DNA of 64,000 nt from Fragum whitleyi. Lineage: Eukaryota; Mollusca; Bivalvia; Cardiida; Cardiidae. The notes below the pieces were generated by a model that was given only the letters and a program-made list of their open reading frames with translations, was not told the origin of the DNA and did no database searches. The position numbers and the translations under genes were made by a program. The stretch is from the NCBI GenBank assembly GCA_948146395.1, contig OX411556.1, forward strand, positions 27,017,653 through 27,081,652. The letters are read 5' to 3'. Below, in pieces: positions 21,444-36,400 of this stretch; the stretch's first letter is position 1, and every line of letters begins with the position of its first letter.

Positions 21444-24400
21444 GTAAGTGACAATTTATAAACTCATTTCAATACAATCTCTTTTATGAAAACTTTAAAT
21501 ACTTTTTCTCGAAAAATAAAGAAATCGCTTTTTAGCGCAATTTCTGCATTTTCCAACTTTTTCTTCTACCTCAAAGATTTGTGGATTTTTATAAATTTAA
21601 AATTGTCGTCTGCAACTTTTGCAAATAGACAGTCTAAACGTTTGTCCGGTAGTAATAGGTTAAATCGTCGTTTAATTAATGATTCAATCAAATACCTATT
21701 AAGTCAATAAGTTAAACCAGCCCAAAAGGCATTATCAATAGTTGAATATTGACTGTTTAAAAAAATAATGTCAAGATTTCGGGCTCTCATCCAAGCTACT
21801 GCGGCTCGTTTCCCAATTGATGCGATGTTTTCTCTCTTTTTTTGTTTTTTAAAAACGATGCAACGCAGTGAAATTTAATATTTCAGATTCTTACACATTT
21901 TTCGGTTATGGATTTTTTTTTATCTACTTATCAATAGTCGGATTTTCTATGTATCACTTTGCATTGTAGGCTTATAGCCTATCCTTGGTTGGAGGTTATA
22001 CTCAGGGGCACAAATTACAACTTGAGAGATTTTTGTTTAAACCTAGATTAACCTTTTCCAAGCTGCGTACACAAAACTTTGGCATGCAGTGTAGAATAGG
22101 ATCAGTTATCCCATATCTATGCCTACACTAATTTCAACCAAATTAGGTTTAAAAACCCTGATAGAATAGTCCCAAAGACTTCCAATGAGAGATGTGGTTC
22201 TAGTTATATTTTTGCAGGAAATTCTCTACTCATCGTGTCAGTTAGTGCGCCTATCCATTAATTTTCTGCAAGTCCTTCGATTTTAGGGACACTTTGTCCT
22301 ACATTTAAACATGGATTTAAACAATTAGCACCATTTTTTTTAGTTATGAGCAGATTTGCTATTTCAAACCAACTTTTTAGCTCTTAGTTCAAGACCAACC
22401 GTTAAAACTGAGTTCGTCCAGTGCAAATCTCCTATATATTTGAATTGGTTTCTAAATAGCTGGCACAATTGTTCTCCACCATTAAATTTACAAATAGCTC
22501 AACGATCATACAATTCAAGGTCAATTGTTTAAACTAAGCTTATCTCTAAAATATCTCCTATATTCATAGATGTTTTTTTTATCTATACGATTGTTCGCCT
22601 TCACAAGTTGATATGCCATTTGAAACGGAAGCTTTAATGCCACATCTCGGTCAATCGTAAAAACGGCCTATATGGAACATAGACACTACATTTATGGTCG
22701 GATTTAAAATAATCTGGCAAACGCAATCTCTATAATGAAGAAATTTGCAACTTAAAATAAGTTATCATATTCCTCAAAAGTGAAGGTCAAAGTTGAAATC
22801 CAGCTTATAGTAAGAATTTCGCCAACATTAAGGAATGGATTTTAATTGTGTTCCCAAATATTCTCCGTTATGGGTGGGTTAAGTATATACTATTATATTA
22901 TTATTATGGTGATAACATTTTGCAGACTTTACAGCAGTTATGCCGCGACAACAATCTTTTTTTTTCTTTTCAAATAATTATAATTTATTTCGACCATGGT
23001 CCATCTGAGTAGAATATTTTTGGACCATTTAGAAATAATTTGGCTATTTTAGCACTGTTGAAAATTCATTCGTTATCAAGATGAAATTTAGACACATTGT
23101 ACAAGCAGAATATGAGTCGAGCTTTCAGTGAACAAACTATTTCATTTTTGGGCGACCTTGACGTCCTTGCGTATTCTTTTCTTGTTTTTACATAAGATTG
23201 TAATTTTATAGGTGTAAATACAATAAACGTATTTGGCCAGTCGTTTTCGATGCAGAATTAATGAGGGCAAAATAAAATTTAACACAAAATAGGATTTGTT
23301 GAAATAAAATGGCATTGTTTCTGTACACCGTCGTTATGCGATTACAATGTCGCACCTACAGCTTGACGCAACTTATTTACAATGTCTAGATCACCAACAT
23401 TTATATGAGTACCATTAGGATATTTGAGCCTGTGCCTGACATTTCCACAAATTCTCAGGTGCGCAATTTTAAGTACGGATCAGCCTGTGCGTTCGCAGCC
23501 TGGTCATAGCCTTCACTACGAGCTCGGTAGATTCCTGCCAACACGAGTAATCAATTTATAATCGCAGAATAGTTTTAAATGCACGGCACGTGTGATTGTT
23601 CAGGACTTTCATTGTTTGTAAATCACGCACACAAAATTGTTGGAAATGTCACGTACAGGCTCACATCATGTATTCGACTTATTGACAAAATATTCGCCTT
23701 TTTTCAAGTTAATTCAATATTGAGCCTATTTTTATCCTGTCACTAGCTATAAATATTGTATGATAAAAGGGGCATGATAGACTTCCTTTATCATGTCACT
23801 TGGTCACTTGGCCTGCCGGATCTTCTTTGCGGTCTGAAAAGAAGTCCTTTCTAAAATATTTTTTTCTTTTTATTTGAGTGTTGATTTCTGATGGAAATAT
23901 TTCACTCGATTCCCCTATTTTCTAAAATCAAATCTCGACCATATCGATGACGTATACATGACTGATGACGTAATCTATAGAATTGTGACGAAGCTTATCT
24001 TGCGTGTTTACACTTAAGCCCTAAAACACTTTCAGCATTTTAAATCATTTGTCTGACTGATTCAACACAAATTTATTCGACCGAGGAGGATTTCGGAGAC
24101 AGTAGCTCTGCATCTGAGCTCAATCTATTTCCGTCCTCTGATTAAGAGCAAGGGAGTCATTGAATTGAGAGTTGCTTTTAGCTGCACGGCAACAAACCTT
24201 GGAAATAAAATGGGCGGTTGGTTTGACGATTGACTAGAAAATCACCCGATTCAATTCTTCTTAATCATTTAGACCTGTATGTACGTTTTGCTTAAGAGTT
24301 CTTTTGTTAAATATTTTCTTGTTACAGCATCAGAAGTCCTTACAATTATCGAGTTCTATAGTAAGCGATCACCCCACGTCATCCACACGTTTACCCTTAT

Positions 24401-27400
24401 GATGAGCAGTCGGTGTTGTAAATCTGGATCAGATTAAATTTTCGTGTATGAATATCTATTAGACTTTGAAAAAAATTGTAACAGGATAAATAAATTCACC
24501 TGCCAGTAATACCCGAAATGGGAGTAAGGCAGTTTATATTGATAGATAGGATAAATCAGAATAGATGATAGGTGACTTGCCTCCGGCTCACCAGATGAAT
24601 GAGTCTTGGTCGATAAACGCGTCCATCCAAGTCACAAACCATCTCTATTCTCTATTACTCAAACCTCGCTTTGTCATTTTCCACCAGATATTCTTTCTTT
24701 CTGTATGCATTTAATTAACATGCATATTCAGCCATCTATCCTGTTTAATTTTTCTTTCTAGTTTATTGCTTACTCTCTCAAAATACACAGCTACCTTCTT
24801 ATATGCACATAGTCATACGTTCACAAGTATACCTACACAATCACAACTTCATACAAAATTATACCTACAAACACAGTCATACCTTCCTTCACAAGAACCT
24901 ATATTATCACAACTACACAATCTCAACTACCTTCGTCAGCATACAGGTCTACCCCCATGAGCACACCGACCTAAACAAGCATACATACGCAATCCCACCT
25001 TCATACAAAACTGTACCTTCATACACAGTCATACCTACCTTCACAAGTACATCCACATCATCACAACTACCCGATCTCAACTACCTTCACAATCATACAT
25101 ACCTCCATGAGCACACCGACCTACACAAGCTTACCTACAGAACCACAAATTCCACCAAAATCCAAATTTCAAAATTCTATTTGTATGAAAGGCAACTGGC
25201 CCATTCACCTCTGCATACATTTAATCATATAAACAGAATTTGTAAGCGCACAATATGTTAAATAATATAAACTATAAAACCACAGGGATATTTCTGGAAT
25301 ATTTAAGAAAAGGCCATTGAAATTGGCCAATGGCCCATCTCCCTTTTATTTACATGTAAAATCAATGATTTTGATGGGCCATCTGCAAAATAGATGGGCC
25401 AATTGGAAAAATTGATGGGCCCAAGAATCTTTAATACCTCTCCTAGATTAAAATAAGCATCAGATTTGAATAGTTAATATTTGGGACCCATCCAAAAATA
25501 TCATTAGATTTAGGCTATCACAAATAGTTTGTCCACAAAATCAGTTCGGCCCATCCCAGAATGATCCTTGAAACATATTGAAACTTGAACAAACTGACAA
25601 AAGCATTAAAACTCTGAAATTCAGTCAAACAAATTAATTAAGTCATTCATCTAAAGATGGATACAGGTATAAATACATCTTGACTATCTCGATTCTAAAG
25701 AGACATAGTGTATTGAAATAAATGCATTTATACTTCTTGTGATTCCAAATTGATATTTCTTAGCGCATAGAAATTAATATAGCTAAAATTTGGATAGAAT
25801 CTAATAGTTTCATTTTTTTGATGACATTAGCATGATGTTGCATTTAACACATCTGTATATTTCTAATTAAGGGACTATGGGCTACTGGGACCCCTGTCTC
25901 TTTCCCCCCGGGAGAATTTCGTACACTGTGGTTACATGTATAAACAACGTTTTAAGATATGTTAACACTGGCGAGTGAGGGCTTTTGTAAAATACGTTAC
26001 TTTGAAATCACACCATCATAGATTATTATTATTGAATACTATATTTTGCTCCCGTTTTTGTGAAATTCTTTTTGCAGATTTCGATTTTAAGTTGTATCAC
26101 ATACATGATTCTTGAGTATGAGTAATCAAACAGTCACAGAATCATGTATGATTCATGAAAACATACAAAATTTTTCCTCTAAGTCGCCTATATAAAGATA
26201 TTTGCATCAGGGCGTCAAAAATATTCAAAGAATATTGACATTTCATGTAACAAGCATACATAACTTATGCACATGCTGTATGCTGGTCACCTTTACATAA
26301 TCTTTTAATTCTGCTGAATCGCTTCAAAGAGAGTTTCCTTTCGGTTTGGAATTCATTGCAATTCATTGAGATCTGTATTTTATCCTCAATTACGTTGCAG
26401 GAGCATAGTTCACAAAAATGCTGATTAGCTTGAACTTTCTTGTATCTGCCTGTTTCAATATTCAGTTTATAGACACTTATGCTAATTCAGTGTAAAACGC
26501 TCTGACATCGTTATCCTTTATTAATGACAAAAGCGACTTTCTGCACAATCGTTTCCTAAATATATAATACGTACTTAGTGTATTATATGAAAAAAATATC
26601 TAACGAGGTTGGGAGAATTGAAAATTATCAATTCTCACAACCTGTTTGATATTTTTTTCATACAATACACTAAGAACGTATTATATTTATCTTATAACCA
26701 ATATTTGTTTTGTTTTCGTCCGTGTTTCTAACTGAAATGCATGTTTTTAAAAATAACCATATTATATCATGTTCTAAAAATAACTATGTGATATCATAAA
26801 AAATATCATTTAGTAAGGAATTCTATTTTATAGATCTCAGTGGTAGAAATACCTAAGAACTTAAGCACATGCTCTATGCTGGCCACCTAACCTGATTTCT
26901 TCATTAGAAGTAGAGCATTATTTCATTTAAGGCTGCTGATAATAAAGTGGTAACTTTTCATTTCGAGGGTTCAGCGCAATACTATAGTAACTGACATTTT
27001 TTGTGAAATCCACTTTTTTGCGTAAATCTATCTATATTTTCTCTTTGCATCTACCAAAAAAATCTTTAAGCTCTGAATTAATTAATAAAAATTTTAGAGG
27101 CTTAGTGCAATATTATAGTATCTGCTAGTTAAGAATTGTCTAATTGCAATACTATAGTAACTGCACTTACTATAGTATTGAGTTCAAATTTCAACACTGG
27201 AAGCACAATACTGAATTGCAATACTATAGTAACTGCACATACCATATAGCATTGTGGTGTTATTTTCAATAAAGTTATCCTAATATTTACTTGCAAAACT
27301 TTTTTACTGCTCTCCTTACACATAAAGATTACCTTTAGATAGATAACCTTACCAAATTTGACACCTATATAGTGACATCACAGTTGATTAACATGATGTC

Positions 27401-30400
27401 ATCTAGTTACATTCTACTTTCTACTTTTTGTAACAGTTAATCAGGACCAATGGCTACATGCATGTCTTCATTTAATTTTTATATAGAACTTAAATTTTAT
27501 GTTGCTCTGTAAGGCTATTCAACATCTGATATTTGAAAGAAATAATTAGGCAGTTGGGATTTTCTATTGTCTATTATAATGATACAACATACAAGACGCC
27601 AAAAGTGTTTGGTCAAATGATCATGTATATCAAACCATATAAATCTACTCAAGAAATATAATAATCCTTTTGGACTAAGTGAACAATTATACTTCTGAGA
27701 GAGCATATAAGTTTACTAAAAATATACAATATTAGAAGCGAATGTGCATTATCTTGGTGGCATTAGAAATACAATTTTAGAAATTTAATATTTTGGCCCC
27801 TAAACGGCTATATTGCCAATCCAATTCATACACTCATCTTTGTCTTCTTCCTTAAACTGGTTCTATTCACCTTGGAAACTAAGACTAATTCTTCTAGTTT
27901 TGTGGTGTGCTTTTATCATACTTCTTGACATTCTACTTTTTGTGATTTCTTTGAAGCTACATTTCACCCCCATAACCCGAGTTTATCTCCAAGGCTACAC
28001 AATTAGCTGTAATTTAGTGTATGGACAAGAAGATGATGCTTTACATTTATTTATTACTTAATTATTAAAAACCATTAAGAAATCACAAAATAGAGTTCGG
28101 TTTTTTACAAAGTAATCAACTCATTTAATAAGTGATGTCTTACATGATCTCATACTTCACAACCCTAAAGTCTGGTAGCAAACCATGTTAAAATTATCAC
28201 AATGTGACCATTAAAAATGCATTCTAGTGGTTTTGACTGACAGCTGTTTTGGAACAATAAGTTAAGATCTAGCAATTGCCACCAGCCGTGATCTGTATAG
28301 TTTTATGCCTTTGAGTTGGCAGTGTGACAAATTGTGTCATCAATTAAAAGTTTTTCTCTGAAACCATTGACCCAATTTTAATGATACTTTGCAATAACCC
28401 TTCCTTGGTGACTGTTTTCAAAAACTGTTTAGAAAATCTGTTTGGTCCATAAATATACATGTGACAAGAGCTGGACATTTTTCAATTTTGAATTCTTTGA
28501 ATGACATCTCCTATATCACTGGACCAATTTCAATGAACCTTGGCCAGAATGGTTCTTGGGTGACCTTTTCCCAAATTTACCATTGTTTTCAAAATTATAA
28601 TTGGCCCATAAACATGGGCTAGTAGGACTGGTCATTTTTTGACCTTGAAATCTTTGAATGACATGTCTTCCTATACCACTTGACCAATTCCAACTAGACT
28701 GTTGCAAAGCAGACTAATTCTCCACTCAAGTGTTTTTCAATAATAAAAAAAGCCTTTTTTCATCAAAGGGCTATAACTCTGTCAAAAGTGGATGGATTGA
28801 AACCAAAATTCATTTGCACATCTCTGCTTGATAATGAAATCCACCCATTAGTTGCTGAGAAATTGAGCTGCCACAAAAGCTGCAGACGAACTGACAGATG
28901 GACCAACCGACAAGGTGACTCCTATATACCCCTCCCAAAAAGTTTTAAGGAGTATATAAAACTTTGCGAGAATGATCCTTGGGTGACCCTTGTTTTTTGA
29001 TTGACTTATGAATTTGGGTGTTGCAGGTCAGAGCATTTTAACCTAGAAATCTTTGAATGAAATGTTTTTCTATTCAAAAAGACCAATTGTAATTAAACTT
29101 GGATGACCCTTCCCAAAATTGTTTGCTTTATTATGATTGGCCCATGAATATTGGAATGATGGGGTGTGGCCTTTTTTTACTACAAAATCTTTGAACATCT
29201 AGACCAATTTTGATGAAATTGTGCCAGAAAGTTCATTGGGTGACCCTTTCGCACAATTTTTCAATAAAACTTTGCCACAATGTCTCATAGATGATATATG
29301 CTTTGAAAAAATGTTTGCCACATTCTGATCAAACCATAAATATGAGCATTGATGGTAGGGCCTTAATTTCATTTTGAATTATTTGAATAACATATCCTCC
29401 TTAACAACTAGGCAAATTTAAATGAAAGTTGTCAGACTGTTACTTGGGTGACATCCACTGGTTCCATAAAAGTCATGTGAGCAGTTTGAGCCCATTCTTG
29501 CCCTCTTGTTCATAAAAATTGTGTCCCATTTCAGCTTGAGGCATATTTAAAAGATGGTAGTACTGGCCATTTCTTTAGAAAGCAGTAAACCCTATTAAAT
29601 CAAAACAATATGTTGGTCCCAATGGACTGCATAACTTTATGAAAGGCAAAAAAGATTTTGTTTTAAAGAAATCGGGATATAAGGATACATTTTCTTTTCT
29701 TTGTCCAAAGAACATTGATTGTAATATCCAGAGTTGACTGCAAATGGTTACATGTCATCGTGACCACAGGCTCTCTGTATGATAAGAATTTGTCAAAAGC
29801 TAGCTCATTACTTGAAAAGGTTTCCCTTTGAAGTACCTTCACTCTACCCAACTTAAAACTTGTCCAAATGTCATGTTGATAAACAACCAACTTTCAAGAC
29901 TTTTGAGTCAAAATTTTGGCCTGAGCATTTAAGGTTTTGCCGAGATTTGACACTGTTACTTGAACTTAAGTTCAACTTGTTTATAATATTTAGTAGATAA
30001 ATTACTGGTAAAGTGAGACATTTTAGTATGAAAAGTGACCTCTCTTCAGTGACTTTTGAGATTTGAACCCATGACAAAGTTTTTTAACTTGATGTTCATC
30101 TTGTCACAAGATATAATATTATGTGTGCAGACATCTTGACAAAGTTTTAAAATCTTTGAGTTAAAATTGTGGCCTGTAGCTTTCTTTTTTTTCTATGGTC
30201 AGACCTAGTATTTTTTATCCAACTACACCATATCAAAACTTGCTTAAAACTTTATTTGGCACGACACATGATCCTTAGACCACTCAGCAAAAATATCTAA
30301 ATCATTATATAAACTTGAAATCAAAGCCTGTGTTGTAGGAATCCTGATTTTACATAGAAATAAAGGAAACATCCACAATTGTTCAATTGCCTATAGCGAA

Positions 30401-33400
30401 TAGGCCAATCTAAATCTTTCACATTTGCATAGAGAATTGCTGTATCTTCTATATTTTCCAATGGAAACTCTCCATTTTCATAAGAGTTTATCCTTGTGAG
30501 TAAGATACAGATTTGATCATTTCCTTTTAAGCTTTGGCCCAAAGCTGTGTCCCCTAAAGTGCAAATAAGAAACTGTTACAAATTTCAGCATTATTGGCTC
30601 CCATTTCATTGGTTCCATGGATTGTTTGCATTTTGCAATTTGTCATCTTTCTGACCATTAAGTTTCCTGAGGTTTGGGCCAAAGCTGTGGTCCTTATATA
30701 CTCTCTTTTGCAGTAGGGTGCATTCTTGATAAATGTTGATTAAGTTTTATGAGGATAAACTGTGACCAGAGTCCTTGACCAAGAGAAACAGCCCAAAGAG
30801 ATGCTGCACATTTAAATATCATATATTGCTATAAGCATAATTTTTTTTTTGTGTGTGAGATAAAATTCAACAGATCAAAATATAATTATTTATGATGATG
30901 TCAAGATTGAAAGTTCGGAAAGAATACCCTTTATAGCTATACTGAAAGTAAAATGCTTTAACTCAGAAAGTCTCTTAGGTAAAATAATTGAAGAAACTGA
31001 TACATTATTCCATTTTATCATTCAAAGCCATAATAATTCTGAATTTTGACACACTAAAGATGAAAGCTGTGTAAGAAAGGCACAAATGGCTTGCTCCTTA
31101 TTCTTAAACAATATAGACTTGTCAATCATTTGCTGCAATTCTCTATCGGTTTAGGCCAGTCTAAAATAGTGTCTTTTGATAAAGGATTAGATTATTGTCA
31201 AAAGTTGTTTAAACAACAGAAATAAAATATGACATTTAGTCAGATACAATAGTATTGCACACTCATTTATCCAAGATTACTTGAGAAATGGTGTGCAATA
31301 CTGTAGTAGGTGCAGTTACTATAGTATTGCACAAAAGTTTTGATGAGACGTAATCCCATTTCAGCGGCAATACTATAGTAAGTGACAAAATCATCAAAAA
31401 CATTTTTTTAGAAATTCTTTTTCAATTATTATTCATATCTCAATCAAAAAAATGTTAATTGAAGTCTTATACCAAAACTTTGCCTCATTCTTTTGAAAAA
31501 TAAAGATTTGGTGAAGTTTTTTCAATCTCCTGTAAAATTTTCAAAAATGCAGATACTATAGTATTGCGCTGAACCCTCGATTTGCAAGTCTGTGAAAAAA
31601 TTTAATTGTATTACAATATACATGTAAATAAAATTGGGTATGAACCCGTAGGAGACATTTATAACTTTAGTTTGAAGTTTGTCACATTGTGTTTTACTAA
31701 AAGACTTTAGCAGTGTATAATTTGGTTTTTTTTACAGATGGGTAAGGGTTATTGGTGTTTTCTGTACCCCATATTTCACTGCCAAACAATAGAATTGGTT
31801 TGATAATGTGATCGAATAAATGTAAAATAGTTTAGAACTTACAGTGTAACTGCTCAAAAATCTTTTACATTTCGAAATAAGCTTTCGGTGATCTTTCGCA
31901 TTTATAAGTTTTGTGAACAAAGATAAAATGATCCAGATGATGAAAAATGACCCCAAGATATTTATATTATGTTGTATGCCCAATTTTGATGTTACAATAT
32001 TTGTTTTGTTAAGGTAAACCATTTATCCATTAGATTCACAATAACTTGCTAATTTAATAATGTATCTTTGCAATCGTTGTGGAGTAGTTGACAAAAGAAA
32101 AAGGTCATCCGCATTTAGTAAGCATCTAAATTGTTTGTCATTTAACTTAACATGGTCATCGGAATGATCAAATATTGAAGGAAGATTATTTATAATATGA
32201 TTTGTACCATGGTTAATTACCTGGCGTGCACCCATTTTTGGTAAAAAGGCTTCTGTAAATTTCTTGTCAATTCTAACATGTAAAGCAGTATCCCTTTACA
32301 TGTTTTTATAACATTGTAAAATTGGCCATTTATTCCAATCGAGCATACATGTAGTAAGTGAAATAGAACTGATTGCACACTGTATAAAATGCTTTGACAA
32401 AGTTAACAAAGCAGGTGTTCAATTTTTCTCCCTTACTAAACGTTTTATCTTTCAATGTTCGAATAACAAACATATGATGTTCAATATTTTGTCTGAAAGC
32501 CAATTAGTGCTCCATTAATGATAACATTATCTATATACTTTTGAAGACTAGAATTAAGATTGCTATTAAAAACTTTTGAAACTGATGGCATTAGAGATAT
32601 ACCTCGAAAGTTGTTTGGGCCATTTGGCTCACTAGATTTAAAAATATGATTTTATATACCCAGTTTTCCATGACGAAGGATATATTCCTTTAGACAGAAC
32701 TGTAATAAATATTTTCAAATACAAGGTGTGTAGGCATTTTCCTGCTTTAAGCATCAATGAATGACATATTTTGTTAATGTCAAAAAGATTTTTTGAAGCC
32801 ACATAGTTATTCAAAATAAATTTTTTCCATGCAACTGGCTCTCCGTGTCCTTGTATAAGTTTGTCTTTGTACCAATTAACATATAATCACACCTACACAC
32901 ACAGTCACACCTACACCTACACAATAGAACCTACAGCATCACAACTACACAATCTCAACTACCTTCATGAGCACCACTATCAAGAATTTCACATATACCT
33001 ACAGAATATCACCTATATACATGATTATCACTTCAACTATCATATACACACCAGGGTTCATTACTAAGGGGAGTCCGGGAGTCCGAGACTCCTTACTTTG
33101 ATTGCAGAACTCTCTTTACTTTGCAAGTTAGGCAGGATTCCCACTGACTTTTAAATTTGGGAGTGAAAACAGTCACTTTACAGCAAACTTGTACCCCTTT
33201 ACACGAAACAAAGAAGGCTTCTTGCAAAAATTGGGTGTACAAGATTCATATTGGGGTGAAAAAATCTCCATTTGAGGATTTTTGGGAACCTTGTTCGAAG
33301 TCCGATGGACTCCCTGGTCATAAAATAGTTCATCAAACAAATGATCACAAAGTTTCAGATATTTTTGATATGAAATATGTTACAAACAACTTTTGGTTGT

Positions 33401-36400
33401 ATCAACGATTTTATTGAAAGAAAACGATCTTATTATTCCAGTGAAATTATTGTTGAAAAAGAAGAAATTGCCTGTTATAAGCAATTTCTTCTTTTCCACA
33501 ATTTTCTCCCAAAAATATGAAAATTTGGACTCTCCAATTTTATTATGGACTTGATTTCATAGTCTGTTTGACTCCTCTTACTTAGAAGTTAGTGTCAAAC
33601 CCTGTACACCTACCTACATGAGCACAACTACCATTAAATTCACACCTACATAATAACACATTAAGTTATAATCATATCTATCTCCCCAATCACAAGTACC
33701 TACATAAGGACAACTACATATTCGAGAAAACACATAAACAAAAGCATGCACAATCACACCTAACTACATTATCACATTTACACAATCACAAGTTCAAACA
33801 AATAACAAGTTCTCTAAAAATCAGACCTTTATACGTAATGGCATCTATCATTATTACACATAAACAACCACAAATAATTAAACAATTACGACAAATTTAA
33901 CTCTCAATCACTACAAATTAATACTAAACCTACACGATAATAATTACCTACACGTCCACTTACATAAAAACTTATATATATATATATATATAATAGCTCC
34001 TACACATGTTCACCTTCCAGCAAAATCACAATTTAACACACCTTCCTACATTATCAGAAATTCATAATCACGACTAAAAATACCTACTTATTGACTCCCA
34101 AATAATTTCACCCACACGACAACAGCTTTACACAATCACAATCATCCACACAAATGATTAATTCCTACACAATCACAACTACCGACACATTATCACTTAC
34201 ACAATCACAACTGTACACATTCAGAACCACCCACACAAATTATATATTCCTACACAATCACAACTACCGACACAATATCACCCACATGATCACAACTATA
34301 CACAATCACCCACACAAATAATTAATTCCCACACAAACACAACAACCTCCCCCTCACGATCAATACTATACACAATCACAACCACCCACACAGATAATCA
34401 ATTCCTACAAAATCACAACTACCGACAAAAAATCACCCACACAGATAATCAATTCCTACAAAATCACCACTACCGACAAAAAACCACCTACATACGTTTT
34501 CATGCCAAACAACATTTTCACATCTTCCTACACAATTACAAATATCCACACAATCCCATCTACCTTACAAATCAAATGGACCTACGCAATCACTACTAAA
34601 CTATTACTTAGACATACACAATTGCACTACTTCACAATAACACCTGGAAAAAATATATTCCTAAAACAAAAACACTTGACTTTACTGACTTACCTACAAA
34701 AAGGCCCGGTCCCACTACATTTACGGGTGCATTGAGGTTGTAAAACGTATAAAATCACCACATCAGTTGAAAAAGACGCTTTACATCTGTTACTTCCCCT
34801 ATACATAGACTTTTCATACCATTACCATTACCATTTAATACCAAAAAAGCTTTAAACACTTACCGTGTTTCTAGCTACATATTATAATACATAGTACAAA
34901 ACATACATAGGTTAACAAAGATCAATACATATGTAAAACAATAGTCACAGGGTACGGTGGCTTCAATATTAGAATTAATTAAAAGTTTGTTTGTTTGCTT
35001 GTTTGTTTGTTTTTAATTTCTCATTTTGTTTGCGAAATAAAAATATTTAGATGTGTGAATAATTTCCTTTTTAGAGTTTGAGGTTAAAAGTGTTTTAAAT
35101 TTATATAAAGATGGCCAAGTGTAAAAATATTTCTTCATGTGCCTTTTCCTTAATTCTGAGTATTTCGGGCAAACCAATAAAAAGTGATACTCGTTTTCAA
35201 TACAATTCATATTACAGTTTAAGCATAATCTATTTTCACGAGGGATGTTTGTATATCTACCTTTTTCGATGTTTAGATCGTGTGATGAGGTTCTAAATTT
35301 TGTTAATGCTGTCTTAAACTTTACATCATATTCAATATCTAAGTATTTTTCAGGTACAAGGGATTCCTTAAAAAGATTATAGCGGGCCAATTTAGACGTA
35401 TTATTAATTTCTGAGGACCATAACTGAACATAATTATCAAATAGTCGTTGTTTGATAGATGCGAGATTTATGTGGGGCGTTCTTTGATTAATCCATAAGA
35501 AGGATAACCCATTATCCTGCAGTATACTTTTAACTTGGAAAGCCCAGTTATTTCCCCTGTATGTATTTCCATTTTCACAGTCCGATTTTAACATATTGTA
35601 GGTTGATTTGAGAATGCTGTTTTCATTTTGAGTGATTATGTGCGCCCAATATTTAATCATATTGAATTGATTTGAAACGCTTTGTGGTGTTCTACCACTT
35701 TCTCCATATAGTGTGGCTAATAACATACGCTCCGTCCGTCGAGCGTCCGTCCATTGTTATTTAATCCGCGCAGAAATATTTGAGCTGCACAAACCTTGAA
35801 GAGCGAATAAATTTTCCGCGAAACAATACGAGAATCCGATAGCATCCGTTTTACTTCCGCTGCATCCTCAATCTATCCGTTAAGCATCCTTAGAACTCTT
35901 ATCCGCTTTTGATGAAAACCTACACGGGGCTAATTTACTATGTATACGAAGAGTAAATAAAGGAGAAATAACACGGATATTTAAATATGGAAGCGCATGC
36001 ATCATGTGAAATTTTATGATCCGCTCAGCATGCGTTGTGTATACATCAAATGCTTTATGCATCCACTCTTTCGTGTATTAGATTATGTCACAAATACCCG
36101 ATAACCTCATCTGAGCGTTCATCCACACCCGCTCTTATCCACAAGGCTTCCGATGAACATCCACTCAACACCCCGGCTACATACTTTACGCGTCCGATAT
36201 TTTCTGTCCTGTTTAAGCAAATGTTTGCCACTATTATCAGTTTTTATCAACCATATGAGAACGGATGGAAATTTAACTCTTCCGTCATGTCCGCTAGGCA
36301 TACGCTTTGTGTCCGTTTGGCAGTGGGACCGGGTCTTTAACATAAACATGTAAGTCTACAAAATTACACAAACACAATCACAACTACGCAAAGACACCTA

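Larger units (their letters stand above)
18840..22560 (+). repeat. Promoter/exon-1 duplication, copy B
   Basis: Paralogous to 8,240-11,400. Retains a complete SINE, a better preserved pair of palindromic elements and the longer hairpin, so it looks closer to the ancestral arrangement. Homology continues weakly into intron 1 (for example 'ccttcgattttagggacac' near 22,276). The open frame at 21,486-21,710 lies in the intron start and has no counterpart frame in copy A. Confidence 0.8.

Noticed and set aside
27813..28061. 82-codon hydrophobic frame
   Set aside because: Lies inside a transposon-like element, with no splice context, no family resemblance and T-rich composition.
35880..36353. Several overlapping frames on both strands
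   Set aside because: They lie inside an inverted-repeat element; none has a recognisable domain and the frames compete with each other.
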